Numbered from the stretch's first letter, positions 24,368 through 38,500 are shown. The stretch is DNA of 64,000 bases from Orientallactaga sibirica (GCA_036365145.1 JAEOAD010000025.1:30451001-30515000), one strand, 5' to 3'. Numbers and translations are program-made. Notes: generated from the sequence alone by a model not told the origin.

Positions 24368-25246
24368 ACCACTCTTATATCTTATATTCAAATATTCCTG
24401 ATTCTTTAAAATGTAAATTAAAGTATTTTGCTAGTATTGCTTAGCACTAATTTCTAATGAATCATTATTTTCTATCCCAGCCTTCCTAGGTAAATCTGCC
24501 GACTGGCCTGGCTCCAAGGCTGAAAAACCATAGTCAGTACTTGGACAGTCATCTCATTTCTTCAGGAAAAACAAGAGATCAGAATGCAGAACTATGCTCT
24601 ATGACTAGTCACGTGCATGAAAGTCACCACATGTGTGATCATAATCTCCCACTGCAATGCAACCAAGCACTTTCATGAAGACAAACCAGCTTGTTACCGC
24701 CCCAGCTAGGCATGGTGTCATAATAAGATAGAATTTCTGACCGATGGAAACCAACATTAAAAAATAAATTTATAAGAACATGGGCTTTGGAAGTCTAAGG
24801 ATCTTAGTAATGTGAAAACAAGAACATGCACAGGCTCTTTTAGCTGCTAATGGGGCCAAAGCAGGAAAACTATTTTCTGCATCTTGCTAATTCCTTCCTT
24901 AATTTCTACATTTGTATTATTGCAGTCATTGCCATGTTATTATTTTTTTCATGGAGAGTTTTCTTGGAGAGTTCATTAGTGATATGGTGTAGGCTTTGAG
25001 GGACATAGCTGCCATTAATTTTATTTTTGTTTGGTAATGGAAAAACCATAATTGGAAATTTCAAGCAAGATATGTTAAGGAAGTAAGTGGATTTTATCCG
25101 TCCTAGTCAAAGAATGATTGACATTTAACATTTCCTAAGAGTCTGCTTTTTAGAGTACAACTGACACATTCAAAGAACTTAAAATATAAATCATACCTTT
25201 ATAGTAATAATAACAATTTTGGCTTTGTTGAATTTATTATTAGAAA
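24368..25246. other. CNR1 intron, nothing recognised
   Basis: AT-rich, with no recognised feature. Confidence 0.5.
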
Positions 25247-25499
25247 AACTCCCATTTTTGAATTTAAAAATATTTATTTATTTATTTATTTAATTTATTT
25301 GAGAGAGAGAAAGAGAAAGGGAGAAAATGGACATGCCACAGCCTCCAGCCACTGCAAAAGAACTCCAGATGTATGCACCCCCTTGTGCCTCTGGTTTACA
25401 TGTGTCATGGAGAATAGAACCGGGATTCTTTCTTTGGCTTTGCAGGCAAACACCTTAACAGCTAAGCCATCTCTCCAGCCCAACTCCCGTTTTTTGAAT
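25247..25499 (-). mobile_element. tRNA-derived SINE (DIP-like) with TSD
   Basis: An antisense copy flanked by AACTCCCATTTTTGAAT (25247-25263) and a near copy AACTCCCGTTTTTTGAAT (25482-25499). Confidence 0.9.
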
Positions 25500-25707
25500 A
25501 GTATCACTTGTTCTTTTGGTCCCCCTCTCTATATGTGCACACCTATTTCTCTATTCTCTTCTCTATAACAGTATGAAAATTATCAATGAGTAGGCTATGG
25601 GATCAACAAAGGAATTTTATGAGTATGGTCATAGTTTGGTAACGAGAATGTTTACCTGGCATCCAAATGTTGATTTCTACAGCCATCAAGGATATAAAAC
25701 ATCCAAG

Positions 25708-25820
25708 CAGACGCTGGGCATGGTAATACATGCCTGTAATCCCAACACTAAGGAGACTGAGGCAGGACCGTGAGCCCAGCCTGGGGCTACCATAGCAAAG
25801 CCTTGTCTCAAAAATAAAAA
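25708..25820 (+). mobile_element. Diverged B1 SINE
   Basis: GCTGGGCATGGTAATACATG, CCTGTAATCCCAACACTAAG, GACTGAGGCAGGACCGTGAG, CAAAGCCTTGTCTCAAAAA are in B1 order. Confidence 0.8.
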
Positions 25821-25883
25821 CAGTAAAGACATAAAACAAACAACAACAAAAATCCATGTTTCTTTTTTTCTTTCCTTCTCTCT

Positions 25884-26033
25884 TTTTGGTTTTTCAAGGC
25901 AGAGTCTCACTCTAGCCCAGGCTGACCTGGAATTCACTAAATAGTCTCAGGGTGGCCTTGAACTCATGGCGATCCTCCTACCTCTGCCTCCTGAGAGCTA
26001 GGATTAAAGGTGTGCACCACCACTTCCAGCTTA
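25884..26033 (-). mobile_element. B1 SINE, full length
   Basis: The antisense B1 order is intact: TTTTTCAAGGCAGAGTCTCA, CCCAGGCTGACCTGGAATTC, CTTGAACTCATGGCGATCCT, GGATTAAAGGTGTGCACCAC. It is the last SINE recognised before a gap of about 15 kb. Confidence 0.95.
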
Positions 26034-29000
26034 AAAATCTAAGTTTCTGATTAGGCTCAGTGAGGAGTAAGTCAAAAGCAAGATTTCAAACAAAGCCACT
26101 CTGCATCAGTATATATTACCAGCCATTATTTTAGTCAATATTGCCCCAATAAGGATCAAACTTTATCATAGAGGGACATTTCAATAATTCAGGTATTTAT
26201 CATTGTTGCATCTGGGACTGAAATCCTTCCAAAGTTCTGGCCTGTGCAATACCTCTGGGGAAACAGTAGGCTGATATTTATTTACTACAAAATGCTATGA
26301 TTCGGGACACAGAAACCCGCTAGAAGTATTAGAATGACTGGTACTCCCTCACAATTATAAATTATACTGGCCCACTGCTAATATTCCCTCAGATTCTGTT
26401 TATAAATTCTTTAGCAAGATAATGTACAGCTCAGAGCGTCTAAGTCAATAGGGATACAACACATCAAATGCAGGTGTTCCTGATTCTTGCTTAGCCATTG
26501 TTTCCCCTACTTTGTTGGTTCTTTGTTGCTGTGCTTCACTGACTGCAAGAAAGACCCTGTGAAGCATTCAAGAGAATGAAGGTCCCGATGGATGTATTTG
26601 CTCTTTTCCTTTCACTTCTGGGAACAAGTCTGGTTTCCACTAATTTGATCAAGAAAAATACCTTGCTAATCCATTTCTCTCAAGTTAGTAGGGAACATCT
26701 TAATTGGCTCTTATAACCACATTATGCTTAAGTCACGTCCTCAACAGAGATGGTAGATCTCATGGTGCAACATCATAACCAGCTGAATGATGCTTCTGTG
26801 CAGCTGAATGGGCAAAATCTTTTCTAAGCATGCCTAATCATTAGTGCTTTCCAATTATTAAGGTCCATCATCTTCTATAGCAAAGTAAAATAAAGAGTTG
26901 ACTTAATTATCCTGATAATTCAAGCAAAAATATATAATCTTTCTTCCCTGTGTTAATGTCAGCTCCTTTTCCTAAATGCAAAAGAAAATTCTATTATGCT
27001 GGGAATGCCCGGTTGGCTCTCAAAGCTTCAGCTCTTTATATATTTTGTAACACAAAATAGGAGTATTAAATATACTATTTTCTCAGGTCTATTCTTTCTA
27101 ACAATAGTGTTAGATTTTTCTTTAAAATACAGAAATTAATATGAACTAGAAACATTAAAATACTTATAATGCTATGTTTCTTTGCAATTTGAACATGTAT
27201 TATGCTTTATTATTTAACATTTAAAGGCTTGTTAAAATTTAATTTCAGGGCTCAAAAAATGATGCCTTGTAATTACGTAGGCTTAAGCACTATTTGGTGA
27301 CAATGTTACAGGAAAAGCCTGTCACAAAGGTGAATTAGCAATACAATTGAAATCATGTGTCGACTTGTGTGACAAGTTCCATTTACCACTGAATTTTTCT
27401 CTGCAGTTTAGATGCTTGCTCCTACTAAGTGCTTGGGCCTCCTCCTGCAAAGATACTGTTTCCAGAGTTAGTAAAGAAAGTGGTTATTAAAGCCACCTTC
27501 TCTGCACAGATAATATACAGTTTTTGAATCAATAAAAGCCATGGTCACATGTAAACAGCTTTGTAAGACTGTCTCTATCTTGCTTATGAGTTTGGCCGTT
27601 AGAAGAAGAAAGCCATAAATTATTCCAGTCCATAAAATATGTACTGCACAGGTAAAAGGCTCTTTCTTCACAGTTCATTATCAAGTCTTCACAGCAATGG
27701 TTACAAGTATGCTATATGATGTCCACTCGTATAGTATCACATTCATTTTTTCCTTCTTTCATCTACAGACAAAGGAGTATTTTCTCTGTGAATCCATGAG
27801 CATACAATTAAGTATAAATAAAAGCCAAATCTTGTTTCTCTGGATTCAAATAAGATTCAGATGAATAAATGCATATTAAAGAAAATCTCAATTCCCCCAA
27901 ATTTTCACTCAAGAATCATCTGAATGGTGCTTGTGTTCTGTTACCATGCTAAGAGTACATATTATTTTTCTTTAATATTTATGTGGCATAGGTTATATTT
28001 CATTTCCATTGTACATATAAGAAAACTGTGGCTCAGAAAAGTAAATGCTCTGCCATAAAATCTCCAACCTTAGGGGACTGGAAAATCAACCCATGTTTGC
28101 ATAATCCTGCTCTTTACTCTGAGGTCCAGGAAACATGTCTGAAGCCACCCTTTCTTTCATCTTTAGAGAAAGAGTCGGTTTGGCAGAAAGGACATCTCAA
28201 ACAGTATGTGATAATTTTACACAATTTGAACAAGTACAATCTGAAAGGACACTCCAATGACAGCAGAAAGATTGCATGTCATCTACAAAGCATCCTTGTA
28301 CAGGATCCTCAGAGACAAGGTTGACAATGAGCTATAAGCCAGAAGTCCTAATGTTGGGTTTGCACCTTGTCTGCAGCAACTGCTAGCAAATAAATAAAAT
28401 CGAAGTCATCTTTGTCACAATTGTTTTTAATTAGGTAACATGATTTTCTGCTTTGCTTTTACCCCAATAGACAATTTACAAAGGTTGTGGATGGTAATGA
28501 GATCTTCTACACTAGGGAGATATGAAGAGGTTACCTTCATGGCTGACACTTTTCATGTCAGAATAAAGCACGATGGCTGTTAGTAAACAGAAGCTTGAAG
28601 AATCCATTCCCTAAACGGGAATGCAGACCTACCTGAAATCACTCAAGTTTCCACCATAAGCAGTGGGTTTTCTTTAGTGCAGAGGGCATTCTTCAGGCCA
28701 GTCCCCAAGTTCTGAGTTGAATGAAGATAAAAACATGACGTAAACCTTAGGCCCCAACAAATGAGTGACTGCTAGGCTCCCAGCATGCAATAGGCATACA
28801 GCTGTATTACACAGCAATATGGCTGGCTCATGGATATGGAGTGACAGGCCTTTACATGCTTCATTTGGCATGTTTCTGATGGGCATATACTCTGGGACTA
28901 CCACTAGACAACCATTATGTTCATTATGTTCCGAGCAATAAACTTTTTCTGTGATGTATAATTCTGAAAAGTGTTCATGTTTCACCCTGTGTAACAGACA

Positions 29001-31450
29001 TGGGTTGGGTAAAGAAAGCAAGAAAATGATTATATCCTATAACCCTCCATCAAATAAAGCCCATTCATCTGCCCACCCCCCTCTTTTCAAAGAATATGAG
29101 CTGTATGTTGAGAATTTCTCCCGGAACAGCCAATGAGAAGTGCTGAGCCATCCAGTAGCAGTCTCTTTTACGTTAAACCCTCGAGAATATGACCACTGAG
29201 ATCTAGGAACCATCTTAGAAAGGCTTGCAGGGTCTCTTCCTGGCACCGTGTCTGGCACAGAGTAGGTAATGACTATGCTGTCATACATCAGCAACAAGGT
29301 AGACTTAACATAACCGAATGGCCTTAAGTATAGATAGTTGTCCTTGGCATAAAGCCAGATAATCACCATCAGGGGATTAAACCCGAGTCTTTGACTCATA
29401 CAACTGTCCCTTTAAAAATGTGTCCAAATGTCTAAATGACATAAAATGCACCAATAATGATTCATCCTCAGATCTCTCCTCTCAGAATCCAATGCAAGTT
29501 ATGTTAATGGGAAGCAGAGGTCATGGGCAAAGGTCAGGTAGTCACTGTTGAGTCTGATCCATTTTACTCTAAGATGACAAACAACTGACCTCATGACAAC
29601 AAGTGCAGAGATCTTTATAATATTCACAACCTTGAGTGATCCTAGCATACTTACACACTGTGGTTGGACATATGAAAGGATTAAAGTGGACATTTCCTTC
29701 CCCAAGTACATGCTAACATTGATCATGCCAAATGGCTTTCTCTATTTACAAGAATATTTTTAAAACAATTTGTCAAGAGAAGTTATGTGAAAACTCAACC
29801 ACTAGATGGAGTGGCATTTATAAGCCCTCAGGAATCAATTTGTTATTCATTCACAGGACATAACTCTTGCTTTGGTTGAGCAATTTCTCTTCCTGCTACA
29901 ATATTTCATGAATTTTACATCAGAATTAATTAAAATATAAATAAGAAAATATGTCATGGAGGGCTAAAAATTGTTATAATGGCCTACAAAAACCAAATTT
30001 CTAATTACTTTTCTAAGGCAAAGAATTGAGAAAATTTAATATATTGATAAAATTAATTGTGAATATTTGAAATTTTGCCTCAAGAAAGCAATTAAGAATG
30101 AGTAAAAAGGAGTAGTTCTATTGAAAACAAGTATGCTACGCCAAGACATGCTGAAAATAAGATGGAAGGTCTCAGGAGCCCAACATCAATTCTAGTAACA
30201 AACTCATTTCTATGTTATGAAATATTTGGCCTTCTAATTTGTAAATATGAAATCACCAACAAAGATTCTAATTCTGTGGTGGAAATGAATGGAAATTATC
30301 ATCTGTTATTATGAGAACTAACATGAAGTATTTCAAAAGAGAAGTGAATACTGGTCCAAATAACCATACAAGTAGAGAAAATAGAGACTTTCTAAGTACC
30401 TCAATTTGCTTATTACTATTCTCACTAGAAAAATTTTAATATGTTTTTATTGTTTAAATCTCTTAAACATTTTAAAAATCAGAAAGCTTATGTACTACCT
30501 GATAGTTGAAATGTTTAGAAAAATTTCAGTGCATATATTAGCAACGTAAGACATAAAGCAAAAGTATGCTTTCAAGATGCAAATAATTACATACACACAG
30601 ATGTGCCAGGCTTCAGTAGCAATGTAAAATATGCTTGCAAATGTCGTCGTGATTTAGAAGCACACAAACTGGATGAAAGTGTAGAATTTCCATGCCACTA
30701 AAGCCATGAAGTAGTGGTATTGTACACATTCAAGGTCAAACTCATCCTGGGGATTGTGAGATTCTGAACAAAGCTGGGACTAGAAGTGTTTGGGAAGAGT
30801 GACATAAGGAGAATTGGGAACTAGCACAGGTAAAGGGGGACATCTCAGGACAGTGTGAGAAGTTACTGAGAGGTCTGAGAGTGTACCAGCCCTAGTGTAC
30901 AGGTCAGAGACTCTTTACTCTCCTGACCAGAGCCAGCATCCTCTGAGAACTTAGGAGAGATGCATATTTTCAGACTCCAGATCACATACATGGAATCAGA
31001 AAGACTAGTGTTGAGTACATCCATGTTTTTAACCAGGCCTGTAGGAGCTTCTCACCCATTCTAAAGTTGAAGAACCATTAGTCCAAGTTACGAAGACCTA
31101 TGAGCAAGATTAAATGGAGTGGGGAGAGAACTATCTGTTAGGAAGAATTGAGTTTAGGTAGAAAGAGTATTGTATAAGTATAGGTTTTTTAGATCATTGA
31201 AACAGAGTGCTAACAGAACTTGCCATAGGAGAGCTTTAAAAAAGGGTGTTCCTAGTTGGCTGGAATACAGTCTGACCTGCAAATGAGTACTGATATGGGA
31301 TTTCTCAAGGGTCTCAGACTGCAACCCTGGGCTCCTCCAGACTTTCTCTGGAAACTTACTGTTATATCTTTTGTCCTGTTATGCTTCAAGTGGCTTCAAG
31401 ATGTAATGTACACTGACACTGTACACAGACATAAACTAAGAAACTCTATT
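26034..31450. other. SINE-free CNR1 intron segment
   Basis: About 5.4 kb of AT-rich sequence in which I recognise no SINE, LTR, L1 or long reading frame. Confidence 0.5.
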
Positions 31451-31454
31451 AAAC

Positions 31455-31533
<79 letters not shown>

Positions 31534-31606
31534 GAGGGAGGGAGGGAGGGAGGGAGGGAGGGAGGGTGGGAGGGAGGGGGAGGGGGGGAGGGGGAGGGAA
31601 GGAAGG
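31455..31606. repeat. (GAAA)n-(GGGA)n polypurine tract
   Basis: From 31455 the plus strand is pure purine for about 112 bases: about 19 GAAA units, then GGGA units. After one T at 31567 it continues as GGGA/GGGGA runs to 31606. The open frame across it is a low-complexity Lys/Glu/Arg artefact. Confidence 0.95.
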
Positions 31607-31854
31607 CAGGAAAACTATACCATTTTCTCTAAATTCTATTTACAAAGTCTATAGACAGCTTTATAGAACTGCTACACTATTTCTTTAAAAAAAAAACAGA
31701 ATAAATCTAGGGAGGGAGGGAGGAGGAAGGAAGGAAGGGAAGGAAGGAAGGCAGGAAAACTATACCATTTTCTCTAAATTCTATTTACAAAGTCTATGGA
31801 CAGCTTTATAGAACTGCTACACTATTTCTTTCAAAAAAAAACAGAATAAATCTA
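31602..31854. repeat. 145-bp tandem duplication
   Basis: 31602-31709 and 31747-31854 are the same 108 nt with two substitutions (A/G in CTATAGACAG, and A/C at the start of the A-run). They are separated by a GGGA/GGAA-rich spacer. The constant offset of 145 shows no net indel. Confidence 0.95.
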
Positions 31855-34800
31855 TGATTACTGAGCATAACAGGAAAAAAAGTAACAGTAATTAATACCT
31901 CAGCTTATTTTCTTAAGCAGGAAACATTTGTTTCTGTTCTTCTGTATCTCAAACCATAGAATAATGTATTACAAGAAACAAACCTAGAAATGACAAACTA
32001 AATGAAGTTCTGTAGCATGCCCACATAGTACAAATCCACTGCCAAGTCTTGCCAAGTCAGTTTGGTCACGACACAAGATACAGTGCTATGGTTGTCAGTA
32101 TCTTTCAAAAGTCCCAGAGGTTAAAAATATGAACAAGCTTTTCTTTCCCTAATTATTGAATAAACAGATTGCAGATTTCTTAGTTACCTTACTGAGAACT
32201 AAAATCATGTAAATGTTTCTTCTCTTTTGTTATAAGAAGTTAGAAGACATTTCCAAAAGTAATTGACGCTCTTCCAAAGTCAAATTCCCACATATGCAGA
32301 AATACAGTATTTGAACAATCTTCTTGCTTGTTTTAGTTATTACTTTTCCTCTGTTCATATATGCTTGCTCGTTACTTGTACAAAATGTACAGAAAATTGT
32401 ACAAATTCTGGTTAGCAACACAATGAAATCAGTTGAAAATTTAACTAGCCAGCATGAAATAAATCAAAATACTTGGATCATAGTATCATTAAGTTGTCTC
32501 TTACAAAAAATAAATTTGATTTTAAAGAAAGTTGACTTAAAAGCAAACATGAGAGGCAAAGTCATGTTATTTAATTTTTTTTGGAAACCCATAATGATTT
32601 ACTTGGTATAGAAATCAATGTTAGGAAATTACCAAGTACAAACATCCATAAAGGTAGAGCTTTATTTAAAATAATTTTAAAGCATACTAGAATTTATCAT
32701 TAGCTTGAATGCAACACTTCTTATAACAACTCAATTTGAAAAACTCATTAACAACCCCAATTTTCATCTTTAAAGATATGATCTGAAAATATGGATGAAG
32801 AGAGAGACCTTGCCATTTAGGTATAAATTTTGAAAAACTTGATTTCCTAATATGTCATGTTTTAATTATATTTAACTATACTATGGCCATATGCAGTTTG
32901 TGGAAGCATTTGTCAGTATATTAAACCACAACAGATTGCTGAAACATCTTTGAAAAATGCCTCTGCCTTTCTTTAAAAAGCAATGGCATGGAATTTGCTA
33001 GTAAAAAAAAAAAAAGGTAATACATAATCATTATCAAGTTTAGGAAATCGCACCTTATCTCCTGAAGTTAAAATAATTTTAAATGCTACTTGGAGTTGAC
33101 AATGGTATTAAGTAGTCAAGCCAAAGATATCAAATTGATTCTGTGTGAATGGAAGCTGTAAACAACTAGGAATTCAGATAAGAATGGAGGTATAAGACAT
33201 CAAATAATAAAGTATTGTACTGCTACGAAAAAATCCTTTGCTATTTGAGTTAGAGAAAAGGAAACTTAAATCGCTTCTGTATTCAAAAAATACAAAATCT
33301 ACTTCTAGAAACTTACTCAAAAACACAAACTGTAATACAAATAGCACAGAGAGGTAAAAACAAAATCAGCTGGAAAAACAAAGAGTCTCACCTCACCAGT
33401 CTCAATTCACTTATCCAAAAAAAAAAAAGACAACAAAACAGAGAATGCAAAACTTTGAAAGTGTTCCTAAAGTGCAGGTGTGAAAATTTCTCTAGCTGAA
33501 GCCAAAACAGAATTCAGTGTCCCAGAACTGCCTTGGCTCTGCTAGGCCTGTGTGTTCAGGTCTGAGGGGTGTTCCTTCAGACACTTACACAAGCAACTAC
33601 AGAACTCAAGAATTCCATGGTCACCAAGTTTTTAAAATAATCTTTCCAAATGAAACTCTCTCGCCTAACTCAACATGAATACATGAGCCATCTATATGGA
33701 GAATGCCACATGAAAAATACTGGTGAAAACTACAACAGGAACATCCCACTAACCTTCCTAGAAAACCATTACAAAGAAATGTACTTCACTTTACCATGAG
33801 GCACCCTGATCAGTAAAAAATGTAATCCAAAACAACTTTTAGTAGATATTTTATACAAAGAACTATATAGCTTGACACTGATATACACACACTATTATCC
33901 ATGTGGTGAGCTGGAAGAAGTTTATCAACAGTAAAAGGTAATGGAAACTACTAAAAATAATCCTCTTCACCTCTCATAAATGTCCTACAGTTTTCACATC
34001 TTTATGATAGAGTATGATAATATATACAACAAATATAATTATTTTAATATGAATTTTATGATATGGCAGAAACCTCCTATATTTTCTTCCAACTTGCATA
34101 GTCCTAGTTTCTAAAACTAACAATTAGGAAACATGGTTTAAAAAACTGATCTTAATCACATTAATGTTTACAATAAAAGTATAACCAATGAGGTGATGCT
34201 TACCCTGGCATATTTACGAGATTCTTAGAACACATGGAACTGGAACCAATTCCACGTATCCTGGAAAACAAGACGGCCTTCTTCTACTTCAAGGTGAACA
34301 ATTCCTTCTGCCGAAACTTATGTCCATCTGCTATGAACTTGAATATTTCCCCAGATTTGTAGTATTCATTTAAAATCAGAATAATATTCTCAAATATGTC
34401 AAATATTTTGACTGTAATCTACACCTATGGAAAAGCATGTCTAGGCACAAAATTTTCTAAAATTATGCAGCATGTTGTTTGATAGCACAGATATTCTGGA
34501 TGACATTTACCACTTCCTTTAGGCCAAAATATGTTTCAGAGTAATCTGAATTGATCTAAGATAAATATAATCTAATCTAAGAATACACAGATAAATGAAT
34601 CAAATAGCCACTAAAATGTTTAATAGCAATTCAATACCAAAGTGTTAGACTCTCAATCCTCACAAAACAAAATCCATTTAGTTATAAGGTTAACATTTTT
34701 ATGAGATTAGGATTAGGAAAAAGGAAAGGGTGGAGGGGAGGTTACAGAATAAGAAGTTAAAATTCTACCAACACAAAAGACATAAATCATTTTTTATTTC

Positions 34801-37499
34801 CTCCTGTTCTCTAAGATCCCTACCAATCTTCCATTAATAGGAGAAAAAAATGTACAAACTGTTACATCTAGAAATACAGATTTATGATATATATGCTTGG
34901 CCCTAATATAGTTTTCAAGCAATGTTGAATCAAGATTTGTAGTCAAACACAGGATTATAATTTAAATCCAATGGCTGGTTTCACTCTATTTGTTAGTTCG
35001 ATTAGAAAATAATAAATACCAAAACAGAAGAGACAGGCTTACACTAGGGGAGACGTGGCGTCCTTTCTAGCTGGGAATGCAAGCTCTCATCTGTGTTCTT
35101 TACCCAACTAAGCTGACATAATTTCCCCAAGAGTCACAGGCAGCAGCATAAAGGACAGGCTCCAGTTTACTAACCCAATTCAAGAAGCTATCACATTTGA
35201 CTAATAATGTGTTATTAGGTATTTCTAAATTCAGTTTGCTACTTTTATTTTCTTGCTGCATTCCTGGATAGCTGGTTATGGGAAAGAATCCGTTTTCTGG
35301 GAAGACACATTTGGTGAGTATAGTGAACTCTAAGCTGCCATTATAAGTTCTATTTCATAATAGTTTATTCTTACATGAAAAAATGTCCAACTGTAGTTCC
35401 AAAGACCAATACAGAAGGCAACCAAGGAGCCAGTCTGCAAATCCTGGTGGCTAATGTTAATTCTGAGCCAAAGAAGGGGAGGCTGCCATAGGTGGCTTTG
35501 ACAGAGTTTCACAAGCTTTGCCTTAGTAATTAATAAGCTGACACTGCATACTAAACATTCATCAACACGATCCATGGGGCTGTTTCCTTCCTGGGAAATA
35601 GGTAAACCAGTGAAAGCAGTTTTCTGTAGGAATACACTGTAATATGTCACAGATATAGTGGTTCTTTTTGGAGAATTTCATTCCCGGCAGTTTCATCTGG
35701 TAACATTTAACAATTTCACTATTTTAACATTTTGAAATGCCAAACAGAACGCACTGATCCTGCAGCCACGCGTATTAGAGAAAGGAATCTCATAGGCGAG
35801 ACAGAACACAGTCCTCTGGGAGAAGGGCAACAAAAAAGACGGAAAACAGTGGTAATACACAAAGCCAAGCACTACTCCACCATGAGATCCGGTTTTCACC
35901 AGAATTAAAAACTTTACACGCTCAATTAAATAACATCACCTATGGCTTAATTAAGGCTCTAGTCACAACATTCATCTACATGCACAGACACTGATGCCAT
36001 TAAAATTTGGGGTGGGAGTGTTGAATTTGTCTTCTTAACAATGAGTATGCAAGCATAGGGATTTTTTTACTTGAAAAGTCAGAAGGGAGCCTTTCCACCC
36101 TGTAGCATTATTTTATCTTCCTGTAGGCTCTGGAACACAATGAGACCTCCCCCATCAGATACTTGATAAATTCCTCAGCCAAGAATCCTCTCTAGGAGTG
36201 GGAGACATCTTTGAAGCAAAAAGAGCCTGTTCTCAGTAAGTTCTCCTAATAATCTACAATGTATTAGTTTTGAGAAACCATATGAACATCACGCCTCTTA
36301 AGCAGCTGCCTGCGGTAGCCCCACTTAGCATCCTAGAGGCACAGATATTCTGTGCATATACAAACATAACAGAAATTATTTCTCACATCTAAGAAAGTAT
36401 CCATGGCCTTTTATTTTGATAAAATTGCTCTGAGTTAGAGAGCACAGGGAGAGGAAAAGAGTGGGGGGGGGTGGAGAGAGACAGAGAAAATTCAATCAAT
36501 ATATCCTCCCTTGCAAACTGTCAGTAGGGTGGGATTAGAAAGCTACACTTTAAATCAGACAAAGTCCTATGGGAACCTCAAAGGCTGGTCGTTCTGAGTT
36601 TCTCAATATTCTGCAAAACAGATTGATGTCAGTAGTGACCCCATCAATGCTCAGTGTCCACTGAATTTCCAAGAAACTGCAGTTCGTCTATTGTTCAAAG
36701 GATAATAAACTTGATAATAAAAATAAGAAGTTATGGGACCCAAAGAGATACCTTCCAACACCTTTAAAACCACTAAGTCTTCTCTTACTGGATTAAATGC
36801 CCAAACAGGCTTGAAATACTGAGAAATAAACAAAGGCAGGCATTGCTCCTATTTGGAAGAAAATTAAGAAGCTATGAGACAAAATGATTACGGCAGAGCA
36901 ATAATTCTTTTTCTCATCCCCTTAAGACTTTGGAGAGATAATGACCTATTCCAGTTGGAAACATGCATGTTGCTTTTAAACTTTCAAATGACCGAATGAC
37001 AGCTTTCACGTCTGTCACGGCACATACTTGCTTTCAGGAGGTAATCCACTTACGATTCGTGAGCCTTAACAAGAAATGTCTTTTAAAAATGAAACATCAA
37101 CTCTACTCTCTGCTGGCTAGCTCCAAGCTACGTGGTCCCACCAGCAAGCTTATTACGGGTATTAAATACTATGCATATTTGTTTTGCTTCAGTGACGTGG
37201 CTTCTGCTGCTACCTTCCCCTGTATCAAAAGTTTATCATCTGACATGCATCTCTTCCCTTGACACTGGATGCTCTGCTTAGAGGGTCTCTAGGCTTGGTG
37301 CAGGGGTTAGTGCCCTTTCTCTGGAAGACTTAGTTGCTGGGAAGATGAAGCATCAACTCGAGCGCCTGCTCCTGAAACAGGCAAGATTAGACATTCTCCA
37401 CAGACAGACACACAGTGCACACACATGCAGTAAATAGTAAACGGCAGAAGCCTCCAGAAGTCGCACAGACAACAATTAACCAGGGTGGGCTGTTCAGCT
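31855..37499. other. SINE-free CNR1 intron segment
   Basis: About 5.6 kb of AT-rich sequence with A-runs (33003-33013, 33418-33428) and a poly-G at 36463-36470. No gene, SINE or LTR was recognised. Confidence 0.5.
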
Positions 37500-37632
37500 G
37501 AGTAAACAACGACGCACGACACGCGCTCCCGAAAGGCTCCGGGCACTCCACGAAGGACACTAGGGGACCAGCCTGCTCGGCGCCCGAGGGGCAGGAGGCG
37601 GCCAAAGTGCTCGCAGACGCCACGGGGCCAGG

Positions 37633-37639
37633 TCTTACC
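37633..37639 (-). other. CNR1: Candidate first-exon splice donor (G|GTAAGA)
   Basis: On the minus strand the island reads ATGCAGAGG|GTAAGACC with GT at 37638-37637, a near-consensus donor at the edge of the CpG island facing the coding exon. Weaker GT sites also occur in the island, so this is the best candidate rather than a proven junction. Confidence 0.4.
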
Positions 37640-37984
37640 CTCTGCATCCCCCGGTCCTCGGGCAGGAGCCCCCCAGGCAGGCACCTCCCGCCCAGGCACA
37701 GGACTGGCTCTCCCTCTCCGCGACAAGGCACCGCGTCTCGGCGCGCGGGGAGGCCGGGGGCCGGCCGGGAGGAGGAGCCGGGCTGGGCGCGGGGCGTGCC
37801 CGGGGCTCGGTGGCTAAGTCCGGTCGGCGCGCGCCGGGCTCGGGCCTCGCCTCCTGCCCGCGGCTGGGCCCGGCGTGGGGAGCCCGCAGCCTCGCCCTGC
37901 TCGCGCCTTCCCCGCCCGCCGCTCGGCTCCGCGCTGTCTCTGGCTCCCTCTCTCTCCAGCCCCATTTATGAAGCGCGGTCCCAT

Positions 37985-37990
37985 CACGTG
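37985..37990. promoter_or_regulatory. CACGTG E-box
   Basis: A palindromic CACGTG sits inside the CpG island near an AT-rich CATAAATGG stretch (about 37965). It is a possible bHLH site (USF, MYC or CLOCK type). Confidence 0.3.
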
Positions 37991-38464
37991 TTAATGAGCC
38001 TTTGTCCTGCCCTGGCGGCGGCGGCGGCGGCTCGGGCCCCGCGAAGGATGCGCGCGGGAGGGACGCGCGCGGCGCCCGCGGCTCCAAACTTTGCAGCGCG
38101 GGGAGCCGCCGCGGCGCCGACCCGGGCCCCAGAAGACCGGCCGCTCCCGGGCACGTCACCCCGCCGCCGCGCTCCCGCGGGACCCCCGCGGCCGTGACCC
38201 CGGTGCTCCCGGGTCCCCTCCCGCCCGGGCCGCCCCCGACCTCGGGGCACCGATCACGCGGCCGGCTCCGCGCTCGCGCTCTCCCCTAGCCGGGTCACGT
38301 CTGGAGCGGAGCGGAGCGGGGCCGGAAGGGGAAGGAGGGGACAGCCGGGCACGCCCAGCCTGGGGAGCGGCCTCGGGGCCCCGCGCTCTCCATCCGGCCT
38401 GGGGCTACCTGGCGGCGGCCACCTGTCCTCCGCCCTCGGGGCGCCGGCGTCGTGCCGGGCGCCT

Positions 38465-38500
38465 CCCCCGCCCCGCCCCGCCCCGCGCGCCCCGCCCCGG
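38465..38500. promoter_or_regulatory. Tandem GC boxes (Sp1/KLF-type)
   Basis: Overlapping CCCCGCCCC motifs, at least three, lie in a C-rich run. They are typical of TATA-less CpG-island promoters and are presumed to serve CNR1. Confidence 0.6.

Larger units (their letters stand above)
18728..37638 (-). other. CNR1: Large CNR1 5'-UTR intron (inferred)
   Basis: The acceptor is at 18728-18729 and the candidate donor GTAAGA begins at 37638 in the CpG island, giving an intron of about 18.9 kb. Mammalian CNR1 genes have a noncoding first exon separated from the coding exon by an intron of similar size. The coding-proximal third contains SINEs. The promoter-proximal part (26034-37600) contains none that I recognise, apart from simple repeats and a small tandem duplication near 31.5-31.9 kb. 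Confidence 0.55.

Noticed and set aside
31256..31654. 132-codon frame with a Lys/Glu/Arg repeat
   Set aside because: It is a translation of the GAAA/GGGA microsatellite.
37963..37975. CATAAATGG as a TATA or CArG box in the island
   Set aside because: It misses the CArG consensus at one end, and the known CNR1 promoter is TATA-less; not enough to call.
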